Assembly (NCBI GenBank): GCA_033063855.1
Contig: CP093830.1
Location: forward strand, 3,410,854 to 3,474,853
Direction of reading: 5' to 3'
From: Smittia aterrima
Lineage: Eukaryota > Arthropoda > Insecta > Diptera > Chironomidae
Length of the DNA stretch: 64,000 bases
Shown piece by piece: positions 21,725-33,300 of this stretch; position 1 is the stretch's first letter, and each line of letters opens with the position of its first letter. The translations under genes and the position numbers were made by a program. Under the pieces are notes generated by a model. It was not told where the DNA came from. It worked only from the letters and a program-made list of their open reading frames with translations, and searched no databases.

Positions 21725-21764
21725 TCAGTCACTACTCGACAAATCGAAGTCTTAAGGTGAGTGA
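21725..21764 (+). promoter_or_regulatory. Candidate initiator and noncoding first exon 2
   Basis: TCAGTC at 21725-21730 matches the arthropod initiator consensus. The same donor GTGAGTGA follows at 21757, again after a first exon of about 30 bases. The parallel with 21296-21336 suggests alternative promoters of one gene. Confidence 0.35.
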
Positions 21765-24700
21765 CGGCAAAGAATTATCTTGTTCCCAAAGGATTTTACG
21801 GCGATTAACTTCAAGATATAAAAGTATTAAGCTTATTGATTTCTGCTGCTGGCAATTTCAAGTAAACACGCGTGGAATTACTTGCGGCAGTGTAATTGGA
21901 ATTTCTGTGACATTTTATCGATTTTCTTCTTCTCGGCAATGGGCGGTTGAGCCTTATCCTTTCTACTCATACCTGAGATCTTTGATTATTCATATAAAAA
22001 CTTTCTACATGCTTTAAGTAAAAAAGCAAATGTCTCCTAGGCTCGGGATTTGATTAATCGAGTGAAAAGTTTCCAAAGTTGACCATGAACCATTGGCTTG
22101 AGCCACTCCATCTTCTCAATGACATTAATTATTCATTTTCCGAATGAGTTTGTGTTCTAAGCGATTTACGACAAATGCCGACGCTTTCTGCTATCGTAGA
22201 AAGTTTAATTATGCAACGCAAACAATCATCACACTCTCCATTGTCTATACGACTTGTTACGTAATCGATAAACATTTTTCTTCTCTTTAAAGCTTTTGCG
22301 ATGCTCACGAAAACTTGTTTCCACTTTGTAAATCCTTTTAACCCCGTGAGTTTACTTTCAATATCGTAAACACGTGCGTCAGCTAAACAAGGTCGCAAAG
22401 GCTTCTCTTGCTCTGCAAAGTCATTGTCACGGTTCGTGTTTCTCGTTTGAAGAGCTTCCTTGCTAAAAGCTTAAAGTATTTCCCTTACAAACTTTCGTTG
22501 TCATAAAGGATTAACGTTCACTAAAATTTATCGTTGGATTCTTTTTCATTTTCAATTGAAATTTATGTGTGAAAGTTTATGAAATGAATTTTCAATGTAA
22601 CCGCATCCTCGTTCTCCCAACTTCACGACATTTCCAATCTTTTTCGGTTAAATTTTCCAATCAAATTCTCGAGAAATTTATATCAGACCACTGAGCTTCC
22701 ACAAAAGCTTTTAGGAGCAGTGCAAACATTGCGAAAACATTAAGAAGAATGAGATTGCAGATTAGAAAGCTTGGAAACGCGTTCACAAGTGAATGCTCTT
22801 TTTATTTTGTCTTATATTTCAAGAGGAAATCCTAAGAGGCCTTTAATTTATTATGATGAATATGAAAGAGACTCTCATAAAAATAATCTTGTCAAACTCG
22901 TAAATTCTGTCTGGAAAAGCTTCAAGTGAAAGCTCGCGGAAGTTTTGAGATAATTGAGCTTTTATTTAAATTAATCGCATTTCTCATTTTTCTCTTGAAA
23001 GAAAGTTTTAGTTGCGTGAATAAGATTGTCACGTTCATTAAAGGTTCACCTCGCTACAAATTCGATCGCGAGGATTAAGCCTTCAATTTTAATTCATGGT
23101 TGAAGGTTTGAGCTTCTACACTAAGCTTGCGGTAGATTTACTCGTCACACTTCAACCGGAATAATCAAAAGCTGTAGTTGCTCAGAAAATCCATCACGAA
23201 GTCCTTGACAGGAGTGAAACTAATTAAAGTCCGATTGCAATCAAAGAGTCGTCGCGACTCGTGACACCGATAGGAGTTACAACTCGAAGAAATAAAAAAC
23301 GTTCGTTCCTTTTATTGATTTTCCACTATTTTTGGAAACAAATTTTAGTCGTCGCTCTTCTTGCTCCACTATTCATGTTTGTAACCAGCTTATCTTTCTC
23401 TATTGATTGCTTGACTTGTTTGCTTGTGTGCAAAACTATGAACTAAGCAAACAAAGAAACAACTCAAACATGTCATAAGAATCAACAAAAATGGGAGTAT
23501 GACTTAATTTTATGTCGAAGGAGTCTCATTACGTCATAATCTTCGTGTTTGATAAGTTGAAAGTAACTGAACACTCGTTGCGTGTCAATGAGAGACAAAA
23601 TTAAGAGAAATTATTAACGAGGACTTTAAACTTTGTGAAAGTTTAATTGCAATCGAAGATGTTGACAAATAAGCTTTTGGGTCGTCGACTCAATGTTTGG
23701 ATGTGAAATGTCAATGAGCAATAAAGAATCCATTAATGTTGACCATTAACACGACACTCATCAATCTGACAAGGAAGCTTTGAGCCATCAATTCCCATGA
23801 AGCTTTCAGAAAGCTCTCGTAACTTTGACCAAATGAAAAACGAGGCTCAAAAAGAAGAAGCTGTTACTCTAACCGTAACCATGATAGCGTGAGCCTTATC
23901 AAGGGAGTTGTTGGTTTGCTCGACGTTCATGACGAAAATTTCATCTTCAGTTTCGTGCTTCATGGTCGTTGTTTGTTGTTAATAAACGAGAAATGCGGGC
24001 AGGCGGGAATGGATTGCGAAATCTTGATTTTTCTTTTTCCCTTTTACCGTCTGCTGTGCGAGCGATTGTGCAGCCCTTCTCTCTCTTTCTTTCTTATTAA
24101 TGGCGGATTATGAAAATATTCATGAATTGCGTCATCACGATAAAGTTCGGTGCTGCTTGGGGCTCGATAGGCTTTCATCTCTGTACACATTTCCTTTTTA
24201 TTTTGATTACAATTTCGCAGAGTTTGGTTTCATCGTGAACATCATCGAGGATATTTCATGAATAATTCAAAATGCAACTGGTTTGATTGCATTTCGTTAG
24301 AGAGCTGTTTATGTTTTGACGAATTTTTATTGGATAATTTGAAAGCGGTCACGAACAGTGGTTGAACTAAAAAATCGTTGTCTGTAATTAGAGCTCAATA
24401 ATTTATGAACAGGTCTTCAAAGAATCGCTCCCACCTTAAATGCGCTTAAATGCAATTCACTTTTCCGCTGCTCCCATTCCGGCTGAAGATTCATAAATTT
24501 TTTATCCATGGCTGAGCAGAATGCCGAGTCGTCTAAAGTAATTACACAAGCTCTGTTCAAATAACATTTTATGAGAGTGCTCGCGAAGAAATTATGCAAA
24601 AGCTTTGCTCCAAAGCTTTCACGCTTCACTCGTAATTCATTCTTAGTCCCTGGAGCTTGTTTCCTTCTTTTGGATCTTTGCCGAGTGAAGCAACGTAAAT

Positions 24701-25759
24701 TTCTTTCGTTGTCAGTGGTTTTAAGGAGGAAATTTAATTTTTAATGGCGAAAGCTCCAGATGACAACGATAACCGAGAGATAAGGCAAGACTCTCAAACC
24801 ATTCAGCTTGTGGCAAAGATTTTTCCCGAACTCGTTAAACTCTGGAAAGTAAACCTCGTAATCGAATTGATAAACGAAGTAGTTCAACGTTTCTCATAAA
24901 TATTCGAAGAAAAATTAGATTAAAAGCAAACGTGGAAACTGTTTGGAACTCGTTCGTAAACTACGTTCAAGTCAAGGATTATGAAACAATCTTTTGAACT
25001 TTCTTCGATTTCAAAAACTCAATTTTCTTAAACGAAAAAATCTCAAACGAATTTCTGGTTCACAAGCTCTTGCATGTCTTTCGTTGATTCAATAGAAATC
25101 GTGCAGGAACTTCAAATAAATTATTCCACAGTCTTCTGATGCAATAGTGTACTTTCATAATTTATTTGATTGCTCGTTCCTTGAGGCCGTAAAATGGCAC
25201 GGCACAAACGTGTTGCTTCCCCAGTGAAATGTTGATGAAGTGCTCGCCGTAGAAAAATAATTAAAACTCGTGGAAAAAAAGCGAAAGTTCAACGTAGTTC
25301 AATCACAAACTATTCTTTCTCCCCATCGCATGTCTCTTCCTTTCTAGTCTAATTAGCGTCATTTTCTGTGAGGCGTGATGTTCCACTCACCACAAAAAAT
25401 AGCTTTGATGATATGAATTAAATGAACGGAAGGAAACAAAGCTTTTCCTCACTGGGAGAGAAAGAAAGTTAAACAGCTTACAGCTCTTCAATGTTCGAGA
25501 GGAAATTTCTTTCTTTCCATTCTCACGAAGGCCTCAAACGAAGACTGACATTGTTCAATAGTTCACGCAGTAATCCACCGTTCACTGTTATGACTGTGAA
25601 AAATCGATGGGACTTAGTCACGAGCCGTTTTCAATGTCGTCAGAGAAGTCAATATCAAGATTACGTTGCACAACTTTTACTCGATGGTCAATGACAAAAC
25701 CTCGAAAAAAATCTTTTCATTTTTTTTATTTATCGAAAAGCGAATCAAATTTATTAAAT

Positions 25760-28700
25760 TTAAAGTTTGCTCACGTCCAAGTCGAGCGTCGTCGTTTCCG
25801 GTATCGATTCCGTTGTGGTTTCGATGGAATCTTCACTTAGACATTTTGTCGTCGTGGTTTCTTCACTTGGCACAGTTGTTTCAGAGTAAGAGTCATCGCT
25901 TGAAGCTTTCGTTGAATCTTCGAACGTTGCAGTTGTTGAACTTTCATTCTCTGAGGTTGGTTCATCCTTTACTTTAGTTTCTCTTGTTGTTTCTTCATCA
26001 TTTTGCAATGTTCTGATATTCAACATTACCGTTGGCAATGTTGTCTCGTTTAACTCTTTAGACAACCTCGATTTAGTTTCAGGCTTCATAGTTGTTGCAT
26101 TCTCTTTCAACTGGTTCATGATTTCCAAGCCATCAGTTGAACTAAAATCATCTTCATCTTTTAAATCATTGACTTCCGTTGCTTCATTTTCAGCAAAGCC
26201 ATTGAACGTTGTTTCTTCAATACCATCATCTAAACTTTGTTGAACTGTAATTTCCTCTTCGGAATTATTTTTATCAACAGGTGGTTCACCCTCATCATTA
26301 GTGAGAGGTTGTTGAATCGCGTTTTTCGCATCAATTGATTCATTTTCTGCTGGTAGAACGTCCATTGCCTCCACCAAATCGGAATCGACGATATTTAATT
26401 TACTTGGATCGCCATAATCTTCATCTTCTTTCTCTCCTTTGCCGTCTTCATCTTGCTGATTCACAATCTCAGAAAGTTCTTCTATTTTTGAGTCCAAATC
26501 ATCTTCAGTCACCTCAACTTGAGAACCGCCACTAACAATATTTTTATTTCCCGTTCCGATTTGAATAACTGACGAGCCTCTCTGTAAATCATTATTTGTT
26601 CGATTACCCTCATTAAGTATTGAGTCAGGTCTTTTATCAATTCTTACATCGATATCATCTCTTGGATCATCGACCGAGGGTCTCAAACTCGGACTAATGT
26701 AGGGAAATGCTGAAAATTGAGGGAACGGTTGGTTTTGGTTGGGATTGCCTTGGAATTGATATTGATTGAAGCTCGAGAAGGTTGGGAATTGAGGGACTTG
26801 CAGTTGATTGTTAAAGAATTGATTCATAGCACTTGATCTTGAGTTCAACCCATCTGACATTCCTTGAGAGAATGTCGCAGCGTTTCGAGCAATCGAATCT
26901 TGAATCGCTTGAGCGATTGCATTCACAGGATTCTGTTGAAGTTCTTCAAACATTTTTTGATCATCGACATTAATTTGCATGACAGTTCGTCTAAGATTCG
27001 GATTGTTTTGGATAGCTTGTGGTCTATTAGGAGGCAAATATTTCTGAGCTTCAAACTTTGAGGGCCAAGCGGGATGATTGGAAGGGATTGGAACAGTTGA
27101 CGGAGAGAACAGAGCGTTCATGATTGGACTTTGCTCGAGTTGGTAAGCAAATTGCTTTAGCTCTTGCAGAAGAATATTCGGTCGAGTGCTTCTCAAAACT
27201 GTTGGATGAAACACGAAACTCATTGGAGCCAATTGATGATCGCCCAGCTCATCAACTGAGAAACGAAAATCTTAATAATTCAAAAATTAACTTTAAATTT
27301 GTGTTTACCAAGATAATTGAGCTGCTGAGCTTGATGATAACTATTCGGTGCGATTTGATAGCTTGGAACGTAACTGCTGTAGCTATACGCGATGTTATTT
27401 GAATTCTCTGCGTCCATCGTTTCAATGACAGGAGAATTTTCATCCTGCTCGCCAACATCCTGCGTCGGAATATTTAATGTTTCAACAAAATTCTCCTCGT
27501 CGTTCTGCTTTCGTGAATAGTCCTCGTCATTCATCTCTTGTCCGTCATTCAATTGAATAATTCCGGTTTGAATATTTCGCTGACTGTCATTGCCGTCATT
27601 CGCCGGATATTCTTCTTTCAATGGGGAAAGAACAATTTTCGCGACGTATTTCGGACGAACAAACTCAAACGAATCTTTTATGTTCGCTCGGACCGGATCT
27701 GCTAATTCTTTCATGTCATTTTCAATCATCTTAGAGTTATATCTCGAAAAACTCAGCGGCATTCTCCTCGTCTGAAGTGTGTCAACTTTCGCTTGATCTT
27801 CTTGGTCTCCTACAGGTTCGTCCCGACTGTTAATTTGAACATTTGATCCTCCGAGAATTTGTGAAGAACCAAATTCTTGTGGAGGATTCAATGCCAAAGT
27901 AAATGGTCGCGGTGATGGTAGAGAGTCTTCTACTTCTCGTCTTATTAAAGCTGCTTTGGCTTTTATATCGCTGGAATAGAAAAGGTAAATTTCTTGACAG
28001 GTAATCATGAAGAAGTGACTAAACAAACTGGACAACTGATAATTAAAGGCCTTATTGCCTCAGAAAACAATGTAATCGATTTCAAGCTCATTAATGAAGA
28101 TTGATTCTCGTTACCTATTCGAATCACCTTCACCCAATTCCAATGGTTTCGCTATCGTTGAATGGAGCGCTGTTAACGTGATTAGCTGAAAGCAGAAGAG
28201 AAGTTGCTCAATGTAAATCTTGAGATTCGCTGCAGCAACAAGTTCATTAGACTAGAAAAGCAGTTCAAGTCGAGTTTGGAAGATTGCAACATTCGAACGA
28301 GACGTGATTTGGATCTTTCTTGGCTTCCAAAATCGTTTTTGATTTTCTTTTAAATCGAAGGGAAACCAATTTATTTTTCTGACCTTCTTCAAATTGTAAT
28401 CAGGAAGCAAAGAGATAATCATTTGAACGCAGAAGCACGCGCAATCAACATTACATTTAATTGGGTTCTTTTCCGTAATTATATTTAATCGATGAGCAAT
28501 TCGTCCGATGGTGAGATAGCTGAGAACTTTTTTTTTTCTTAGAAGACAAATTCAAAGAACAAAACAAAATGTTTGAGTCAAACAGTTTGACAAGTCAAAG
28601 TCAAGGTTCATAAATGTTCGCCTGGGGATTTCTAAACTAATTCTCGTGGTTATTGATGAAATCAGAAATTCTTCTCCCGCTGAGAATTCACTGAACTAAC

Positions 28701-28841
28701 ATTTAATGAACTCATCAACTTCTCGGTAACAAGGCAAGAGAAATATTCCATTTCATCGTTGAGATAATAAAGTTAAAGCAAAACTGTTCTCACCATTAAA
28801 GTTAAAATCCTGTTCCTAAATCTCCTTAGCAGTATCGTCAT
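25760..28841 (-). CDS. Large secreted acidic, Thr/Glu-rich protein of unknown function
   Basis: Exons 28841-28794, 28185-28115, 27970-27309 and 27255-25760 give 758 residues. Exons 1 and 2 together encode a signal peptide (MTILLRRFRNRILTLM then LITLTALHSTIA, cleavage likely near AKPLE), which is why this ATG was chosen. The mature protein has a basic patch (LIRREVE), a predicted ordered stretch around DPVRANIKDSFEFVRPKYVAKIVL, a Pro/Gln/Asn-rich middle (FPTFSSFNQYQFQGNPNQNQPFPQF) and a long acidic C-terminus ending in a Thr/Ser/Glu-rich mucin-like tail. Serine and threonine density suggests O-glycosylation. No catalytic motif is seen. It could be a cuticle or matrix component; that is inference. 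If the first exon of the transporter lies at 21 kb, this gene is nested in its intron on the other strand. Confidence 0.8.
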
Positions 28842-30364
28842 CTTCAAAGCTCTTGAGTCACTGTTGGGATAGAGAAAACTTTTTGCCTTTAAACTTATCA
28901 CAGAAAAGTCAGAATGAGTTTTTCGAACTTAAAGAATCAATCGAAAATTTATTTTTCCAAAAGAAATATTCACAAAGTTCATTTTAAGGATTAGATAAAG
29001 AAAACTTTTCTCACGATTTTCTCAAATAAATTTTACGAGCTCAAAGTTCTAATCGCGTGCCGATCAAGTCAAGCGAGTAACAGCAACTGAATAAACAAAA
29101 CTATTTCTTGTACTTTAAAATCAATTCGAGTCTCTCAATCTCAGCCAAAAGAAGAAAAAGAAACTTTGAACCTCGCGATTCTAAATAATCGAGAAAATCT
29201 CATTGAAGTGATCTCTTCTTTTTTACGACTCCTCGCTGAGCTTTCGGTTAAAACTTTTACGAGTTTACGATCAGTAAAAAAAAGTTTATGATAAAACTGA
29301 AGTGCAAGCGTTCGCGCAAATTTTATTTCGATCGAATCCAAAGCTAACTCTCGTCACTTCATCAAAGTTTGGAAAAGCTGTCGCAGGGTGACGAATAATT
29401 CTCCACATGATTGTTTCAATCGAGAGCCTGAATCGTTTATTCGCGAGTTGACTTTTTATTGCCACATCGGATCGATTATCATCGGTCGATTGACTTGTTA
29501 TTGCTGCTTAATTGAGCTAATCGCGATTTTGAATTTTAAAGGCTTGGAGAAGAGAAAATTCGATAAAATATTTCCATTCGACATCGAGTTGCGCAACAAA
29601 TACTTCGACGTTGAATTTTTTCTCAAAACTACCAACTCGTCGATAAATTCCGACGATTTTATCGTTTTCTTTCTCTTCACTTCAACTGTTTCTCGTTATG
29701 ACCTTTTTTTTATCTTTTGTTCTCTCTGTTTCGATGTTGAACTTGCGAAGATTCCTCGACACTTTTTCACATTTATTTTCTTCGATGCTCGAGATGTTTC
29801 GCTTTTTTATTGGAGAAGAACGTTAGTTTAGTGTTCACGAGCGAATTTTCATACAAAACGAATTTGAGCTTTCGTAAAGCTTTCACCTTTATCAAGCTTT
29901 TCTTTTATGAACACTTTAACTTTATTGAACAATAAATTCTTTGGACGTTTTATTCCAACGCAACACGGAGAGAAACAGGCTTCACTTCAACTGCGAATCA
30001 AAGCCAATCAATTACTAATCGCGATCCGATGAAAAATCCACAACCGATTAAACTTTGCGCGTTGCATTTTCTCTCTTTTAAATCTTTTTTCGCGCGAGAG
30101 AACAATTAACTAATTACACTTTTCCGTCAAATGGTTGTCAATCATTGCGAGAAAAAGCAATTAACTCCCGAAATTGAGTTGTAGATGCTTCTTCTTCTTG
30201 GGAATTCTCACTCGAAAATATTTTTTAATTAAATTATTAATGAAATTGTGTTTTTATTTTCTCATTTCCCTGCAGGCGAATCAACATGTTGATACATTAA
30301 GCGCAACTTATACATATTTAAGCATTGAACAAGCAAGCAATAAACGAAAGCAAACCCATCCGCG
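28842..30364. other. Intergenic or 5' intronic region before the transporter
   Basis: An acceptor CATTTCCCTGCAG ends at 30275 and the following 89 bases up to the ATG at 30365 form the last 5' UTR exon of the transporter. The promoter of the secreted protein (-) lies near 28860. A 147-codon frame at 29388 is rejected (GTG start, no conserved character). Otherwise nothing is seen. Confidence 0.5.
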
Positions 30365-33300
30365 ATGATTGTCATTCAAGACGAAAACGCCAATCGTGAT
30401 AACGAGATCGCTGCCATTTTCAATCCAAAGCGAGTCCGAACTCCGTCAGTGGTTGTGACAAATGATTCTCCGAATGGTCCATCGCCATTCACAATGACAA
30501 ACATCAATCAAATCACGCACTCAGATTCGGTGACGAGTAGTCAACACGATGGAGCTGAAAGTTTGAGTGGTGTCATCATCGGCGATAACTTAGACTCTCA
30601 CTCCCATCATCAGCCAAACTCTCTCACACAAATTCATCAACATCAGCTTCCGAGGTCGGATTCGGCAGAGCATGAAAAGCCCAAAGGCTGTAAAGCTTCG
30701 TGCTGCTCCGAACTGGCACAAAAGGTAAATCGAATCAAGTTCAAAGAATGCATCTCAAGTGGCATCACTCTCCCTTCTTACTTCCAGATGTACTTCGGCG
30801 TTTGCGTTACGATTTTAATCACGTTTTGCTGGGTTGGGACGACCCATTGTTTTAAATTTCTATTTTTGCCTTCAACCAAACTCCACCACTCTCTGTCATC
30901 CACGCTAGCAAGAAGCCATGACCACACAACGACATCCGTCTTGAAATCATTAGCGTTGCCGTACTCGACGTCAGCGAGAGAAATAATTTTCACTGACAAC
31001 GCGACATCTCATTTGACAAAGTCAAAGCCGGAACTGACAGACTATCAAGATCCACATCAGTTTCGAGCTCCTTTCTTTGCTAGCTGGTTCTGCACGAACT
31101 TTGTGATTCTTTTCTTCCCCATTTACTTAATATTCCGAGGACTTGCGAAGAAGTGTGGAGCAAACACCGAAACTATTGGCGACATTCTTCAAGGTTTCCG
31201 TGACCGTGGCTTTACAATCGGACGATTCATCAATCGATGTATAACATTCTGCATTCTCTGGGTCGTCGCAACTTACGTTTATCTCAAGTCACTCAACATA
31301 CTCTTCTCAACCGACGTCATTGCTCTGTTTGCGACAAATGTTGCTTCAGTCTACTTATTATCGTGGGTCATTTTACATGAGCAGTTCGTAGGAGTTCGTG
31401 TAAGTTCAAACCGTGAATGTTTATTGCCGAGTCGACATCATGTCAAAGATTAATGTTCGCAGATTGTCGCAGTGATTCTTGTTGACACTGGAATTGCGTT
31501 GCTGGCTTATATGGACGGAATTTCCGCTTCAACGAAGCTTACGAGTGTTGTTTTAGCGGCACTGTCCGGTGCTTGCTATGCAGTTTTCCGTGTGATGTTC
31601 AGGAAAATGATGGGCGATCCACCTCCAGTGGGGAGAATCGCATTTACTTTCACAATTATCGGAATTATCAACGCTGCTCTGCTCTGGCCAGTTTGCTTGA
31701 TTCTCTACTTTTCTGGAGTTGAAGTGATACCATGGGAGACACTAACGATCACTGTATTGCTTATCGCAAGTGTTCTCCTGCTCTTCTTTCACATTCTGAC
31801 GCAGTTCAGCGGAGCAGTAACGTACAATATGTTCGTTACTCTCGGTTTGATCACATCAGTTCCAGTGTCTGCTTGTAAGTTTATTAAGATTATTTTTATT
31901 GGAAAATTTGATTGATAACTTAGCTGCGCTTCTGTTTCTTCGCAGCACTAGACATTCTGCTCTATGGTAAGAGTTAAATCGGGTGTGGGAAGACAACGAA
32001 AATTGCTTATCGATTCGTCATAAATTTTCTCCTTTCCATTCACTCATTCAGGGCAGGATTTCAAGGGAATGGAGTTGGGTGGAATAATATTGATATCCGT
32101 CGGCTTTTTCCTCGTGATGTTCCCCAACAACTGGCCCGACTACATAACGAGACTACTCAGGTTGGTAAAATGTCAAAACCGTTTTCTCTTATTTTCCGTT
32201 TTCTTTGGTTTTCCTTTTTGGTGAAAACTTAAAGTGAAAATAATGTTGATTTTCTGCAATTTTCCCAAAGAAGTTTTTGTTTTTGTTCCAACCACGAATT
32301 CTCTTCCTTAACAATCCGGTCTCATCTGTTTCGAGCACATTGTTTTTGATTAAGAAATTGAACCTTTTCGATAAATCAACTGATTCAGCAGTTTTCAGGT
32401 CCCTTCTCAATTATTTTTGGAAAATGCTTTAGTTTTGATCAGAATCGTCAGCAGATTTAAAGTTTCTGCTTGACTTTCTTCTTCCAACTTTGCTTTCCAC
32501 ATTTCTGAGCAATGCAAGTTCATCTCTCTCTCTCTTCATCAAAAGTTAATTAAAGAATCTTTTTAAAAAAGTAGAATTTAGGAAATTAAAATAAAAACCC
32601 GGAAAATCAAAATTATTTGTCTTTAGTTTCATTCGACGAAAATATTTCCACTCTTGATTTGATTACTTTTGAAAATCACTAAAACCTCAAACTTAAAAGG
32701 AAATCAATTGAAATAAATCAAATACCATTCCATCAACTTTAAAACAGAAAAACTGGTCGCTATTTATTACGTCACCAATGTTGTTGCGATTACCAAAACG
32801 ATTATCAACACTCGGTATGAAAGAAGTTTTCTTAAAATCCAAAACTATCTTTAAATGATCCAAATTATCACACCAACTTTCTCTTTATTGAGTGTTAATC
32901 GATGCAATTCTTATGTTTCCAACTCAAGTGTGTTCGTTTGCTTTTTATTCTCATCAATCAGTGACGAAATTTCGAAATTTTCTTGTAGGCAACGTGCACC
33001 ATTCGCTTGCTTCCGTGTTCTTTCTTTCGCACTTTCACTCGCGAGTCGACCTTAATCTTTCTAAGGAATATATTTCAATTTGTAGTCAGAACTAAGCACC
33101 AAACGAGCTTGCACTCGAGATCTTATTTATTTTCCTTGACCTGTGCAGCAGATAACAAACAAACTCAAAAAAAAAATACTTGAACAGAAAAATATTTCAC
33201 TTCAAATTTCATTCATTCTCACAAAAGAGTTCTGCAGTAGAAACTTTCTCATTTCAACATTTTTTCAAACTTCATTTTTCTTCCACTCAATTTTCTTCTT

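Larger units (their letters stand above)
21042..25759. other. Long gene-poor region with candidate upstream first exons
   Basis: About 4.7 kb without a convincing protein gene; open frames here are short, lack conserved character and often begin at non-ATG codons. An inverted repeat GAGAGATGT...ACATCTCTC is at 21179-21212. Two initiator-plus-donor pairs (21296-21336 and 21725-21764) are described separately. The rest is AT-rich with frequent AAGCTTT-type words and looks like intron or intergenic DNA, possibly the first intron of the transporter gene at 30365. Confidence 0.5.

Noticed and set aside
21718..22017. 99-codon frame on + after the second candidate promoter
   Set aside because: It begins at a non-ATG codon, overlaps the proposed noncoding exon and donor, and has no family resemblance.
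29388..29831. 147-codon frame on + before the transporter
   Set aside because: It begins at GTG, has no homology-like motifs, is Phe/Ile-rich as expected for AT-rich DNA, and lies in a 5' intronic or intergenic region.
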